From an uncultured Collinsella sp. (GTDB lineage: Bacteria; Actinomycetota; Coriobacteriia; Coriobacteriales; Coriobacteriaceae), in assembly GCA_902494565.1 (NCBI GenBank), contig CABUTN010000007.1:9396-73395 (forward strand): a stretch of 64,000 nucleotides of DNA, in the 5' to 3' direction. Shown piece after piece: positions 1 to 7,594 of this stretch; the stretch's first letter is position 1; each line of letters opens with the position of its first letter. Made by a program: the position numbers and the translations under genes. The notes under the pieces are model-generated. The model saw only the letters and a program-made list of their open reading frames with translations, did no database searches and was not told the origin of the DNA.

Positions 1-58
1 CGGCGTTGACGTAGTAGATGGGCGTCGTGATAAAGAACGAAGGCTTGCTTTGATCCAT
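1..58 (-). CDS. metG: Methionyl-tRNA synthetase, N-terminal fragment
   Basis: Only the first 19 codons lie inside the window; the gene runs off the left edge. The translation begins MDQSKPSFFITTPIYYVNA, which is the class I MetRS opening (family motif FYITTPIYYVN before the HIGH signature). The start at 58 is supported by a GGAGG motif about 14 bases upstream. It is the last visible gene of a leftward group with the GH5-like gene and rsmI, and rsmI stops only 69 bases upstream. The enzyme charges tRNA-Met in the cytoplasm. The identity rests on a short but very characteristic stretch. Confidence 0.85.
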   Translation of the reverse strand, partial: MDQSKPSFFITTPIYYVNA

Positions 59-127
59 GGGGTTTGTCCTCCAGTAAAACGTTGCATACAGAGGATGATT
101 CTAGCGCAAGGGCTGGATATCCTCCAT

Positions 128-1006
128 CTATTGCATATCGAGCACCATGGCATAGACATCGCGCTTGCGGCGCGAATACTTCTGAGACAGGCGCTTGGCC
201 ACCGCAGACGCGGGCTCCCCCTCCTCGAGCGCGGCGCGGATATCCTCGCGCAGGGCCTCGTCGGGATCCGCTGCCGCGGCGCCAACCGGCACGATACCGG
301 TCTCCTCATCCTCGCTCGGCGGCGCGATGACCAGCGCAATCTCGCCCTTTACCTCGCCGCGAGTACGCAGCTCCTCGGCAAGCTGGGCGGCGGGCCCGCG
401 CAAGACTTCCTCGTGCAGCTTGGTGAGTTCGCGGCAGACGGCAACCTCACGCTGGGGAAAGACCTCCGCCACGGCCTCGAGCGTCGCCACGATGCGATGT
501 GGAGACTCGTAGAAGATGAGTGCGCCGGGCACCACGGCAAGGCGCTGCAAACGGCGCACACGGTCACCGTGCTTTCGGCCCAAAAAGCCCTCGAAGAAAA
601 AATGCTCGCAGGGAATGCCGGACGAAACGAGCGCCGTGACGCAAGCAGAGGGCCCGGGAATAACTTCTACGGGCACATCGGCCTCACGTGCCGCCTCGAC
701 CAGCGCCTGGCCGGGATCGGACACGCTCGGCATGCCGGCGTCCGAGGCAAAGGTGAGGGTCTCCCCCGCCAGCAGACGGTCGACCAGGCCGGCGGCGCGG
801 CTAGCGATCACATTCTCGTCGCAACGGACAAGCGGCCTGGAAATGCCCAGATGCATCAACAGCTTTGACGTCACACGCGTGTCTTCGCAGCAGATGGCAT
901 CGGCGGCGGCAAACGCCTCACCAACACGCGGGGACAGGTCACCCAGGTTGCCGATGGGCGTGCCGACCACATAGAGTTTGCCCGTATGGGCGCTGTTTTG
1001 CGTCAT
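128..1006 (-). CDS. rsmI: 16S rRNA (cytidine1402-2'-O)-methyltransferase RsmI
   Basis: This 292-residue protein has the full length and motifs of the RsmI tetrapyrrole-methylase-fold family. LYVVGTPIGNLGDLSPR near residues 12-28 is the SAM-binding start, followed by CEDTRVTSKLL, FASDAGMPSVSDPG, a GPSACVTALVSSGIP turn and YESPHRI. The family 2'-O-methylates C1402 in the 30S decoding centre, partnering RsmH. The start codon at 1006 lies just after the upstream GH5-like stop at 1013, with an AGGTTGAT stretch as a modest ribosome binding site, so the two are probably co-transcribed and metG follows. Nothing is unusual in the sequence. Confidence 0.95.
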   Translation of the reverse strand: MTQNSAHTGKLYVVGTPIGNLGDLSPRVGEAFAAADAICCEDTRVTSKLLMHLGISRPLVRCDENVIASRAAGLVDRLLAGETLTFASDAGMPSVSDPGQALVEAAREADVPVEVIPGPSACVTALVSSGIPCEHFFFEGFLGRKHGDRVRRLQRLAVVPGALIFYESPHRIVATLEAVAEVFPQREVAVCRELTKLHEEVLRGPAAQLAEELRTRGEVKGEIALVIAPPSEDEETGIVPVGAAAADPDEALREDIRAALEEGEPASAVAKRLSQKYSRRKRDVYAMVLDMQ

Positions 1007-1012
1007 ATCAAC

Positions 1013-2074
1013 CTATTCAATCATGCCGCGCTCGAGCGTACCGAGCGCCGCGCGGGCGTCCCATGCCGCAATGCGCTTCTCGGTCTTCCACGTTTGGAAG
1101 AACCAACCGGCAGCCGGCGCAAACGAAGCCAACTGGTTGGCGATAAACACGCGCTCGTAGGCATTGCGGCCCTCGGGCGTAACCGACGAGTTGGCAAAGA
1201 TCGCCGCGCCCGACCATTCGCCCACCAGCACGGGGAACCCAGTCGAAATCGCCTCTTTAAGCTCACGCTTGTTGCGCGAAATCGCCGTCGTCAGCCCGCG
1301 GGGGCTCGTGATGTCGAGCGCATGTTCGTCGCGGTAATGGTACAGGTGAAGGTCCATGTAGACGTTCTTGTACTTGGCGCCGCGCATAAAATGCTTCCAC
1401 TCGCTGGGATGCCCCGAAGACGAAAAGACGACAATCTTATCCTCGGGCATATACGAACGGACGAGCTCGTAGGCATCGCGATAGAAATTGCGTAGGTAGT
1501 GAGCAGGAATGCCATCCGTCATGGTGAAGAGGCTCTTGCGAACGCTCATCTGCGGCGTGTCCAACAGCTCGATGCCCAGCAGGCTCTCAGCCTCGCCGTA
1601 ACGCTCGGCCAAGCGCTCGAGCACGTCGAGTGCGACATGGCGGCCGTTGGTGGACGAATGCCACTCGGCAACAGCCTCTGGCGTGGCGGGCGAATCGTTG
1701 GAATCGCCCTGGCCACCGGGCACAGTTGCTAGATCAAGCAGCACGCGGATGTCATACTTGGCAGCCCACTCAATTGCACGGTCGATGTAGTCGACAACCG
1801 AGATGTAGGACGCATCGGACTCCTGCGAGCCAAAGGCATACCAGGGTACCGGCAGACGCACGGCATTGAGGCCAATCTGCGCCATGCGGCGGAAATCGTC
1901 CTCGCTCACAAACGTCTCGTAATGACGGCGCATGCGCTCGTTATAGGCGGCGGTGCCCATGGCCTCCTGCAGCTCGGCTGCGTTGGATGCACCGGTCGCC
2001 GCGTACAGCGACGGGGTCACCCAAGGCTCGGGAATAAACCAGCCAGAGAGATTAACGCCGAGTATCCTCTCCAT
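1013..2074 (-). CDS. GH5 (exo-1,3-glucanase-like) protein with altered catalytic acid/base
   Basis: The 353-residue protein resembles the yeast-type GH5 exo-1,3-glucanases. It opens with GVNLSGWFIPEPWVTPSLY, has DLATVPGGQGD (compare DLHGAPGSQ), DLHLYHY in the barrel and VGEWSGA carrying the nucleophile Glu286. The usual acid/base site NEP is replaced: the segment GIELLDTPQ gives D172-T173-P174, so the proton donor is missing. There is no signal peptide, so it should be cytoplasmic. The start at 2074 was chosen because AAGGGGG lies about 8 bases upstream; in-frame starts further up lack this. It leads the group with rsmI and metG. It may be an inactive, binding or repurposed enzyme. The family call is firm; the activity is unknown. 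Confidence 0.75.
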   Translation of the reverse strand: MERILGVNLSGWFIPEPWVTPSLYAATGASNAAELQEAMGTAAYNERMRRHYETFVSEDDFRRMAQIGLNAVRLPVPWYAFGSQESDASYISVVDYIDRAIEWAAKYDIRVLLDLATVPGGQGDSNDSPATPEAVAEWHSSTNGRHVALDVLERLAERYGEAESLLGIELLDTPQMSVRKSLFTMTDGIPAHYLRNFYRDAYELVRSYMPEDKIVVFSSSGHPSEWKHFMRGAKYKNVYMDLHLYHYRDEHALDITSPRGLTTAISRNKRELKEAISTGFPVLVGEWSGAAIFANSSVTPEGRNAYERVFIANQLASFAPAAGWFFQTWKTEKRIAAWDARAALGTLERGMIE

Positions 2075-2333
2075 CACTGCCCCCTTTTGAATCATACGGG
2101 CTAAGCCCGCATCGCTCTTGCATGACATATCTATCGATTTGAGTATACCCGCGCATGCAGACAGGCGACCGAACGGTCTGTAAAGTGACGCAAAAGCGGG
2201 AGGAATGTCTGGGGCGGGCCCGAGCTAGTGCGCCAAGATGTGCACGCACGTCGGAAGCAAGCGCCGGAAAGCGCACCCCGCTCTAAAGCCCAATTCTGGG
2301 ATGCATTTTTCGCGGAACTCTACATAAAAGAAA

Positions 2334-2355
2334 AGGACCCCTTTGCAGAGGTCCT
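2334..2355 (-). terminator. Rho-independent terminator of tRNA-Phe
   Basis: Read on the minus strand, AGGACC, a short loop and GGTCCT are followed by TTTTCTTTT, 14 bases after the tRNA-Phe 3' end. The position and T-run fit termination of the single-tRNA transcript. Confidence 0.75.
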
Positions 2356-2368
2356 AGTCAATTCAAGG

Positions 2369-2441
<73 letters not shown>

Positions 2442-2473
2442 ATTTGAGGTGTGCCTTGTTTCAAGGCTTGATT

Positions 2474-2501
2474 AGTATAACCAAGGACGCGTTCCGGTCA
2501 A
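2474..2501 (-). promoter_or_regulatory. Promoter of tRNA-Phe
   Basis: On the minus strand TTGACC (2501-2496) and TATACT (2479-2474) are separated by 16 bases and sit about 33 bases ahead of the tRNA. Both hexamers are close to the sigma-70/SigA consensus. Confidence 0.75.
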
Positions 2502-2564
2502 CCGAGAATTTTAAAAAAGTTTTTGAGCACAGCCTCGGTTCTATAAATCGGCACGTCAGAGGCA

Positions 2565-2852
2565 TCAGCCGGCAGCAAGAAGTTTTTCACTCAGAGCCGC
2601 ACGGGCAAACTCACTTGGCGTCATCCCCTCGGCAGCCGCCCGTCGACGAATGGCCTCCTTCATTCCCAGAGGAATCTTGACCGACAGCGTTGCCGTCCCC
2701 TCACCTGAGAGCGGGGGCCGTCCATGCACGATCCCACCAACGGTGTGTTCGCCATCCGGAAACTCTCCGCGCTCGTACGACTCGCACCACGCGTCAATCA
2801 TTTCATCCGTTACAACCTGACCATTAGCGGCCGTATACGTCTTGCCCATCAT
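2565..2852 (-). CDS. Ribbon-helix-helix antitoxin
   Basis: This 95-residue protein ends in a ribbon-helix-helix segment (TATLSVKIPLGMKEAIRRRA, then GMTPSEFARAALSEKLL), the DNA-binding fold of many antitoxins. The N-terminal half (residues 1-50) is acidic and would be the part that grips the toxin. It starts at 2852 in an ATGATG pair whose first ATG overlaps the upstream TGA stop by 4 bases, with AAAGGGG just ahead, so the two genes are translationally coupled. Toxin-first order is found in BrnTA- and HigBA-type modules. It probably represses its own promoter together with the toxin. The fold is clear; the exact family is not. Confidence 0.7.
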   Translation of the reverse strand: MMGKTYTAANGQVVTDEMIDAWCESYERGEFPDGEHTVGGIVHGRPPLSGEGTATLSVKIPLGMKEAIRRRAAAEGMTPSEFARAALSEKLLAAG

Positions 2853-3115
2853 CGACCCCTTTGCCGAGCCTGTTCAATCTCCTGCCAAAATTTCTTCTGG
2901 ACTGGAGACAAGGCATGAATGATAAGCCACCCACGGACAAGCTCGACCGCGACAAGCTCCACGCTTCGTCCGTCTGGGAGCCATCCAATCGCAAGCCATC
3001 TCGGCGGCTCGTCCTTCGACTCGCGACGAATGCACTCAGTAACCGCAAGCCAAGCGCTAAGCACCTGCTTTTCCGTCAGGTGCTTTTTAGCGTTGGGATG
3101 GATCTCAACATCCAT
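2849..3115 (-). CDS. Putative BrnT-like toxin of a toxin-antitoxin pair
   Basis: This 88-residue basic protein precedes and overlaps the ribbon-helix-helix antitoxin gene. Its layout is an early HPNAKKHLTEKQVLSAW helix, then WLAIGWLPDGRSVELVAVE strands and a closing LIIHALSPVQKKFW. This recalls the small RelE-fold BrnT toxins, which have a similar helix-strand order and a terminal conserved basic/aromatic patch, but I cannot see enough of the BrnT signature to be sure. The start at 3115 is the first ATG giving a toxin-sized product; upstream codons run antisense into the DUF192 gene. If it is a toxin it would be an mRNA-cleaving ribonuclease. The pairing supports the role better than the sequence does. 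Confidence 0.5.
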   Translation of the reverse strand: MDVEIHPNAKKHLTEKQVLSAWLAVTECIRRESKDEPPRWLAIGWLPDGRSVELVAVELVRGWLIIHALSPVQKKFWQEIEQARQRGR

Positions 3116-3174
3116 GCATCTTCTCCTCCATCTTACCCAATTTCGTATGACGAAAGTCCGCTGTCGCCAATCTC

Positions 3175-3534
3175 TTACGCCGGCACTTGTTGGAGGGCGG
3201 GAGGTGTAGCGAGGATTGAAGGGCGTTCCAATACCGCCCAGGCGCCGGGGCAGGAGCACATACACCAGGGACATACGTTTTCGCAGCGCGCGAGGATATT
3301 GCCGCGTGCATCGATGAAGGCGATGTCGATGGGATAGGCCATAAAACACGTATGGACCGAAGAGCAGCGTGGAAACGCCATGACGAGCGGCAGGCCGTTG
3401 GCGGCAACCGGACGCCGTCCCAGCATGCCGCGCAGGCGCACGGCAAACGACTCCGCCACCACAAACTCGGCCGGCGTCCAACCCAGCCTATTGAGTGCCC
3501 GCGCGTAGGCGATGTAGGACGAGACCGCGGTCAC
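3175..3534 (-). CDS. DUF192 family protein at the end of the tad operon
   Basis: The 119-residue product carries the DUF192 core: AESFAVRLRGMLGR, then SSVHTCFMAYPIDIAFIDA and a Cys-rich tail CENVCPWCMCSCPGA. The function of DUF192 is unknown; it is a small beta-rich domain often exported in other bacteria, and here no signal peptide is visible. I chose the GTG at 3534, which overlaps the TadE stop (ATGTGA) and has GGGGGTGG just upstream; the longer ATG at 3555 has no ribosome site. The overlap makes it the last cistron of the tad operon, so it may act on surface-exposed pilus parts. That role is inference. Confidence 0.8.
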   Translation of the reverse strand: MTAVSSYIAYARALNRLGWTPAEFVVAESFAVRLRGMLGRRPVAANGLPLVMAFPRCSSVHTCFMAYPIDIAFIDARGNILARCENVCPWCMCSCPGAWAVLERPSILATPPALQQVPA

Positions 3535-4007
3535 ATGACCACCCCCGGACGCCATGGATCGACCGTCACCACACGCTCGTGCGACAACGTTGTCGGCGCC
3601 CCCAGCGGAACGCCAGCGATGCTGAGAGAAGTCGGCCACGGCTCATAGTGCATGGTGCAGGTGTAGGTCCTAAACGTACCGGATAGGGAGAGCAGGCCAC
3701 CATCCGATGCCTCCGCGCCTTGCTCGCTCGACACTTCGATCTGCAAGTCATAGCCTTCCATGGCATTCAGAATTTGAGTCTGAACCGTCGCCGAGGCATC
3801 GGCAGAGCTCTCGTCACCCTCCCCGCCCGGCGCCACAGCGTGCGCCAGCACGATGTCGGGCACCACGCGGTCGAAGCGCGCGACAGCGCTGGCAAAGATC
3901 ATGACGTTGTACACGATGAGTGCCAGCACCAGCAAAACGGGCGTAACCACCGCCATCTCCACCGTCGCTTGGGCGCGCTCCTCGCGCAGACGCATGCGGA
4001 TACTCAT
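3531..4007 (-). CDS. tadE: TadE-like pseudopilin
   Basis: This 158-residue protein has the TadE layout: a short charged head, then REERAQATVEMAVVTPVLLV, a prepilin-like stretch with one long membrane helix (residues about 14-40), and a soluble C-terminal domain. TadE and TadF are minor pseudopilins that are processed and assembled with Flp pili. The start overlaps the upstream TadG-like stop as TAATG and its own stop overlaps the DUF192 gene start, so it is embedded in a coupled operon. The C-terminal region has no recognisable domain. Confidence 0.8.
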   Translation of the reverse strand: MSIRMRLREERAQATVEMAVVTPVLLVLALIVYNVMIFASAVARFDRVVPDIVLAHAVAPGGEGDESSADASATVQTQILNAMEGYDLQIEVSSEQGAEASDGGLLSLSGTFRTYTCTMHYEPWPTSLSIAGVPLGAPTTLSHERVVTVDPWRPGVVM

Positions 4008-6160
4008 TACGACCCACCGCCCAGAGCGCCAACCAGCGTGGCAACATCGACGGTGAGTGGGATGGAGCCGCCGCCGGGCAGAGGAATCTCCGCAAGCGTG
4101 AACACCGTACCGCTAATGGTGCGTTCGACTTGATATTCCAACGCCTCGCAAAGCGCCTTGGGATCGGTCACGCCCAACGGAATACTTCGCAGCTTGTCTT
4201 GCGCTTGAGAGAGACCAGCAATGTCAGACCCCGGGCTCTTAATGACGTTGGCGGAATCGGTCAGCACTGGCTTTCGCAGGCGCAAGTCGCACGGTTCCAG
4301 ACCCAACGCCGCCATGGACGCCGAAACGGTATCGCCGAGCCACGATGCGATGGAACCCAACGCGCCGCTGCCCCCTCCTAGGCCTTTAATCATCTCGTCC
4401 ATAAGTTCGTCGGCCGAACCTTGGATATCACCGTATCCTACGAGCAGCCGTCCCCAAACATCCATGACGCCGTCGAGCACGCCGGCAACGCCGCCCGAGC
4501 GTTCCTTCAATGTCGAGAAAAATCGCGAAAGCACGTTGTTTTGCGCCGTCGCCTCATCGGGTGCCAACACCGCGGCAGAGATAGCACCGCGATCGCCGAG
4601 CCTGACTGCCGTGCTAAACGAAGAGTTGAGCTCATCGGGGCTCGAGATGGCACCCGAAACCGCAAGGGCAACTACGCCGTTGCGACCGGGCGGAGCGATA
4701 CGCGGACGCTCGCCCGAAAGCGCTTTGATGGCCTGGTCAAACGCATTGCTCGCACGGTCGGTCTCGTCTTCGGTCTGACGTTCGAGCTCGAGCTCTTTGT
4801 TGCGGCATTCGACGTAGTCTTCCAGGGCGTCTTTAAACTTGTCAAAGTGATACTCGAAGCCGTTTTCGATAGAGGTTGAAGGCGCCGCAACAGCACCAAG
4901 CGACGAAACGCCAAAATGGCATTTGCTGCATTTATCCTGTCCATCGTAATCGGCAACCGAAGCAAATCCGCTCGGCGTCCCTTTCTTATAGTTAGGGCAG
5001 GTCGTCCCGTAATGCAGATACGCCTTGTCATCGTTCACGCTCGTCGGCCACACCGCATCGGTATAGAGCTCCGTCGCCCGAACCTCATCAGAGTTGCGCG
5101 GCAACAGTGGAATATAGGAGGAAACCCTGTCTCCGTTCTCGGTTATATATGCCCGATCGACCTCCGCACTCGCATAGGTATAAAACGCCTTACGCGCCGC
5201 AGACTCTGCCCTCATCTCGACACTCGAGCCGTGGGGCTTCTCATTTGTCAGACGCCAATGGTAGTAGTCCTTCGCGCGATCAAGGGCAACTTGAGGCTCC
5301 CACGTAACGCTCGAAGCGTAATGCGGATTTTGAACACCGGAGAGATCCGTTAGGCTTTTCGCGCGCTCCCACATACACGAACAGCTGCCGACCGAACCTT
5401 TATCCGATCCACCGCAATCCGCTAGCCAGGCACGCTCCTTTGCCTTCGCCGTCTCCTCCGATGCTTTTTGTAGCTCCTCGGCCGCGCGCTCCAGATCTTC
5501 CGACGCATCTTTAATGGCATCGGTCGAGATCTCGGAACCCTCGAGCGCAACAAAATCAGACTCGGATGTCCTGGGCACGGCAAGCGCCGTACCGGTATAG
5601 GTCACACTATCGGTATCCTGCGCCGACACCGCCTGCGTGGCACGCGCGGCGATCAGATACGGCAGAGCCGTCTCGATTTTCTGTAAGCCTTCCGATGCGC
5701 TTTTGGCAAACTTGTTGCGCGTTTTAATGATCTCAATCCCGGTGTCGACCATATTGCCGGCAACTGGTTCGGCACCTGGGATGAGGATGGCGACCAGGCC
5801 CGTCCCGATTGTGGCAAACCCCGCCAGCCCCAGACTCAAGATGCTCGCATCAACCACCGTGGCAGCCGTGTGATAGGACGACACTACGTTGGCACCCGCC
5901 AGCGCGCCGCTATCGGCCGCCACCTGGGTATCCCCGGCACGCGACATGCTCCATATCGCCGCGGTCGACGAAAACAACAACGTGAGCACCACTAGGATGA
6001 CCACGGCAGAAGAAAGCGTGGTGTAGGCACCGTCTTCGATAAACAGGTCGATACCGGCGCGGCCCATAAAGCCGCCTCGCTTGCGATGGCAGCTCGGACG
6101 GCGCGTCAAAACGCATCTAGACCAGAAACGCTTAATCCCATGCAGCAATCCACGAATCAT
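4007..6160 (-). CDS. tadG: Large TadG-like pilus-associated protein with a cysteine cluster
   Basis: The 717-residue product has a basic N terminus, one membrane helix (about residues 46-70, TTLSSAVVILVVLTLLFSS) and DTQVAADSGALAGAN just after it, the hallmark of TadG/TadE-like pilus proteins. The large outer part includes a predicted coiled coil (about 216-245, EDLERAAEELQKASEE) and six cysteines: C249, C260, C262, C388 and a C411-SK-C414-H pair. The start at 6160 has GGAGGGAG 4 bases upstream. The upstream tadE gene ends at 6132, overlapping it by 29 bases. In other TadG proteins the C-terminal part is a VWA domain; I do not see a MIDAS motif here. It probably anchors or caps the pilus. Confidence 0.75.
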   Translation of the reverse strand: MIRGLLHGIKRFWSRCVLTRRPSCHRKRGGFMGRAGIDLFIEDGAYTTLSSAVVILVVLTLLFSSTAAIWSMSRAGDTQVAADSGALAGANVVSSYHTAATVVDASILSLGLAGFATIGTGLVAILIPGAEPVAGNMVDTGIEIIKTRNKFAKSASEGLQKIETALPYLIAARATQAVSAQDTDSVTYTGTALAVPRTSESDFVALEGSEISTDAIKDASEDLERAAEELQKASEETAKAKERAWLADCGGSDKGSVGSCSCMWERAKSLTDLSGVQNPHYASSVTWEPQVALDRAKDYYHWRLTNEKPHGSSVEMRAESAARKAFYTYASAEVDRAYITENGDRVSSYIPLLPRNSDEVRATELYTDAVWPTSVNDDKAYLHYGTTCPNYKKGTPSGFASVADYDGQDKCSKCHFGVSSLGAVAAPSTSIENGFEYHFDKFKDALEDYVECRNKELELERQTEDETDRASNAFDQAIKALSGERPRIAPPGRNGVVALAVSGAISSPDELNSSFSTAVRLGDRGAISAAVLAPDEATAQNNVLSRFFSTLKERSGGVAGVLDGVMDVWGRLLVGYGDIQGSADELMDEMIKGLGGGSGALGSIASWLGDTVSASMAALGLEPCDLRLRKPVLTDSANVIKSPGSDIAGLSQAQDKLRSIPLGVTDPKALCEALEYQVERTISGTVFTLAEIPLPGGGSIPLTVDVATLVGALGGGS

Positions 6161-6608
6161 AATCTCCCTCCAGCCATTCGGGACGTGATTGATACGAGAC
6201 ATCGACCTTGAGCTCAACGTAGCCGCCCTCGGCGGTACCACCCATAGCCTGCACAAACGCACCGATCACAGGCAACGGCTTGACCTCGCCGGAAACGGAC
6301 ACGGACGAGACGCCACCCGCATCGGCCCGACCAAGCTCGATATCCCACGACAACGGCCCGCCGGCATGAAAGATCGAAACGTTGGGCACTGCGGCAAGCC
6401 GGCGGCGGGTGAACTCCTTAAGATCGTCATCCTCCGCCGTCGTCGTGGTCATGAGCCGCGCGGTCTCGGCGGCGGCAGACTCCATGACCGCGCGCGTATA
6501 AAGCAGGCACACCGGTTGCAATGCGAGAAGGATGAGCGTCAGAAACGTCGGCAGCAAAAAAGCGGCCTCGACCGTAGACTGCGCCCGGTCCTCGCGCGCG
6601 ATATCAAT
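6132..6608 (-). CDS. TadE-like pseudopilin, probable ATT start
   Basis: From the segment REDRAQSTVEAAFLLPTFL onward this is a clear TadE-family pseudopilin: a charged head, a prepilin-like Glu five residues after the cut region, a hydrophobic helix to about residue 35, and a 120-residue soluble tail ending WLEGDYDSWIAAWD. No ATG, GTG or TTG lies in frame near the head. The best placed codon is ATT at 6608, which overlaps the upstream stop as ATTGA with AAGGA about 11 bases ahead. This gives a 158-residue protein starting (M)DIAREDRAQ. Coupled reinitiation at a rare codon is one reading; a CTG codon further upstream or a sequencing error are others. Confidence 0.7.
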   Translation of the reverse strand: MDIAREDRAQSTVEAAFLLPTFLTLILLALQPVCLLYTRAVMESAAAETARLMTTTTAEDDDLKEFTRRRLAAVPNVSIFHAGGPLSWDIELGRADAGGVSSVSVSGEVKPLPVIGAFVQAMGGTAEGGYVELKVDVSYQSRPEWLEGDYDSWIAAWD

Positions 6609-6822
6609 ACAACGCGATGTCCTTAGCGCCCGCAGCGGCGTCGATAACCGACGTCGAGGTGACGCCGTGAGATGCCGCCCGCTCGACCAGCGCCGCCAAG
6701 CGCCCATCGGCACCGGCACGCCAAAGCCCCGCGATCGCCAGCGCGATCGATAACAGCGCCACCGTGACGATGGCGTATTCGACCGTCGCCTGGGCAGATT
6801 CCTCACGCAGAACGCCATGCAT
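6604..6822 (-). CDS. Small TadE/Flp-like pseudopilin
   Basis: This 72-residue protein starts MHGVLREESAQATVEYAIVT, very like the Flp and TadE prepilin processing region, followed by a hydrophobic helix (about residues 15-33) and a 40-residue tail. It is longer than Flp pilins after the helix and lacks the usual Gly before the cleavage site, where Ser-Ala stands. The ATG at 6822 has GGAGGGATC upstream and lies 1 base after the previous stop at 6824. Its own stop overlaps the next pseudopilin's probable start. It is most likely a minor pilin of the tad system. Confidence 0.75.
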   Translation of the reverse strand: MHGVLREESAQATVEYAIVTVALLSIALAIAGLWRAGADGRLAALVERAASHGVTSTSVIDAAAGAKDIALY

Positions 6823-6823
6823 T

Positions 6824-7387
6824 TCACGATCCCTCCTTTGAGCTTATTGTTTGCGGGACCAGACGCACGGCGCGCAGACGACACGAAGCATCGCCAGCAT
6901 CTGCGGCAACCGTCACCATATCGACCCAGCCGCGCCCATCGCGCACGATGGCGCCCCATACGTTGCCCTTAATATCGAGATAGCCGCTCAGGGCGAGCTG
7001 GGCCGTTGGCACCTCGCGGTAGGCGCGTAACATATCCGCCGCTGCCTCGGTCATCGGTCGGTCCTCGGACCATGCAAGCCGGACCGCAATCGCGTTGTCC
7101 TCAGGCGAATCCGTCGCAGTGCCAGACCGCTTGTCGAGCGTCCGCAGAAAGGTTTGCGCCGTGACAGCGACATCCGAATCGTCCGCATCTCGCATCTCAT
7201 CTTTTTGAGACGCCACCGCCGAATCTGAGCTCGAATCGAAGGCGGCCCCAGGACGCTGCTGCCGCGCGGCGTTAAGCCCCCAAAGCACCGCCGCTATCGC
7301 CACGGTCAGGCAAGCAAACACCAGCAGCACCCCGATGGGGCGCTCGCCCTCTACAGGCTGTTGATGCCCTCGCTGATAGCGTTCCAT
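6824..7387 (-). CDS. Unknown single-pass membrane protein in the tad operon
   Basis: I do not recognise the family. The 187-residue protein has a short basic N terminus, one membrane helix (about residues 17-38, IGVLLVFACLTVAIAAVLW) and an outer domain with a Ser/Asp-rich linker (about 50-75). After that come an alpha-helical stretch and a beta-like end (LDIKGNVWGAIVRDGRGWVDM). The start at 7387 overlaps the end of the flp pilin gene by 37 bases and has AAGG about 11 bases upstream. A position between flp and the pseudopilins suggests an assembly or anchoring factor. Monoderm tad loci often carry such lineage-specific membrane proteins. Confidence 0.7.
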   Translation of the reverse strand: MERYQRGHQQPVEGERPIGVLLVFACLTVAIAAVLWGLNAARQQRPGAAFDSSSDSAVASQKDEMRDADDSDVAVTAQTFLRTLDKRSGTATDSPEDNAIAVRLAWSEDRPMTEAAADMLRAYREVPTAQLALSGYLDIKGNVWGAIVRDGRGWVDMVTVAADAGDASCRLRAVRLVPQTISSKEGS

Positions 7388-7584
7388 AGATCTTGGACCT
7401 TGCCTTTAAATGCAACGATGGCAATAATCGCGATCACCACAAGCACGCCCACCAAAATGGCGTACTCGGTGGTACCCTGTGCACTCTCCTCCTGCAGTAG
7501 CTCCTTGGCGCGCTGACGAACATGTGCCGCCCGGCAAAACGCCCAGCCCTGGACCTTGCCAGCAGCGTCAGTCATCGTGTTCAT
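7351..7584 (-). CDS. flp: Flp-type major pilin
   Basis: The 77-residue prepilin has the Flp core EESAQGTTEYAILVGVLVVI. A Gly precedes the conserved TTEYA, followed by one hydrophobic helix (about residues 43-60) and a short tail, FKGKVQDLWNAISEGINSL. Flp pilins are cut after the Gly by TadV prepilin peptidase and polymerised by TadA, TadB and TadC. The leader here is long (about 37 residues), longer than most Flp leaders. The ATG at 7584 has AGGGAGGAATAC upstream. It follows tadC and is the expected main subunit of the fibre. Confidence 0.9.
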   Translation of the reverse strand: MNTMTDAAGKVQGWAFCRAAHVRQRAKELLQEESAQGTTEYAILVGVLVVIAIIAIVAFKGKVQDLWNAISEGINSL

Positions 7585-7594
7585 GTATTCCTCC

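Noticed and set aside
5020..5060. c-type cytochrome in the TadG-like protein because of CxxCH
   Set aside because: Only one CxxCH, no axial-ligand pattern and no heme maturation genes in view; zinc or disulfide is simpler.
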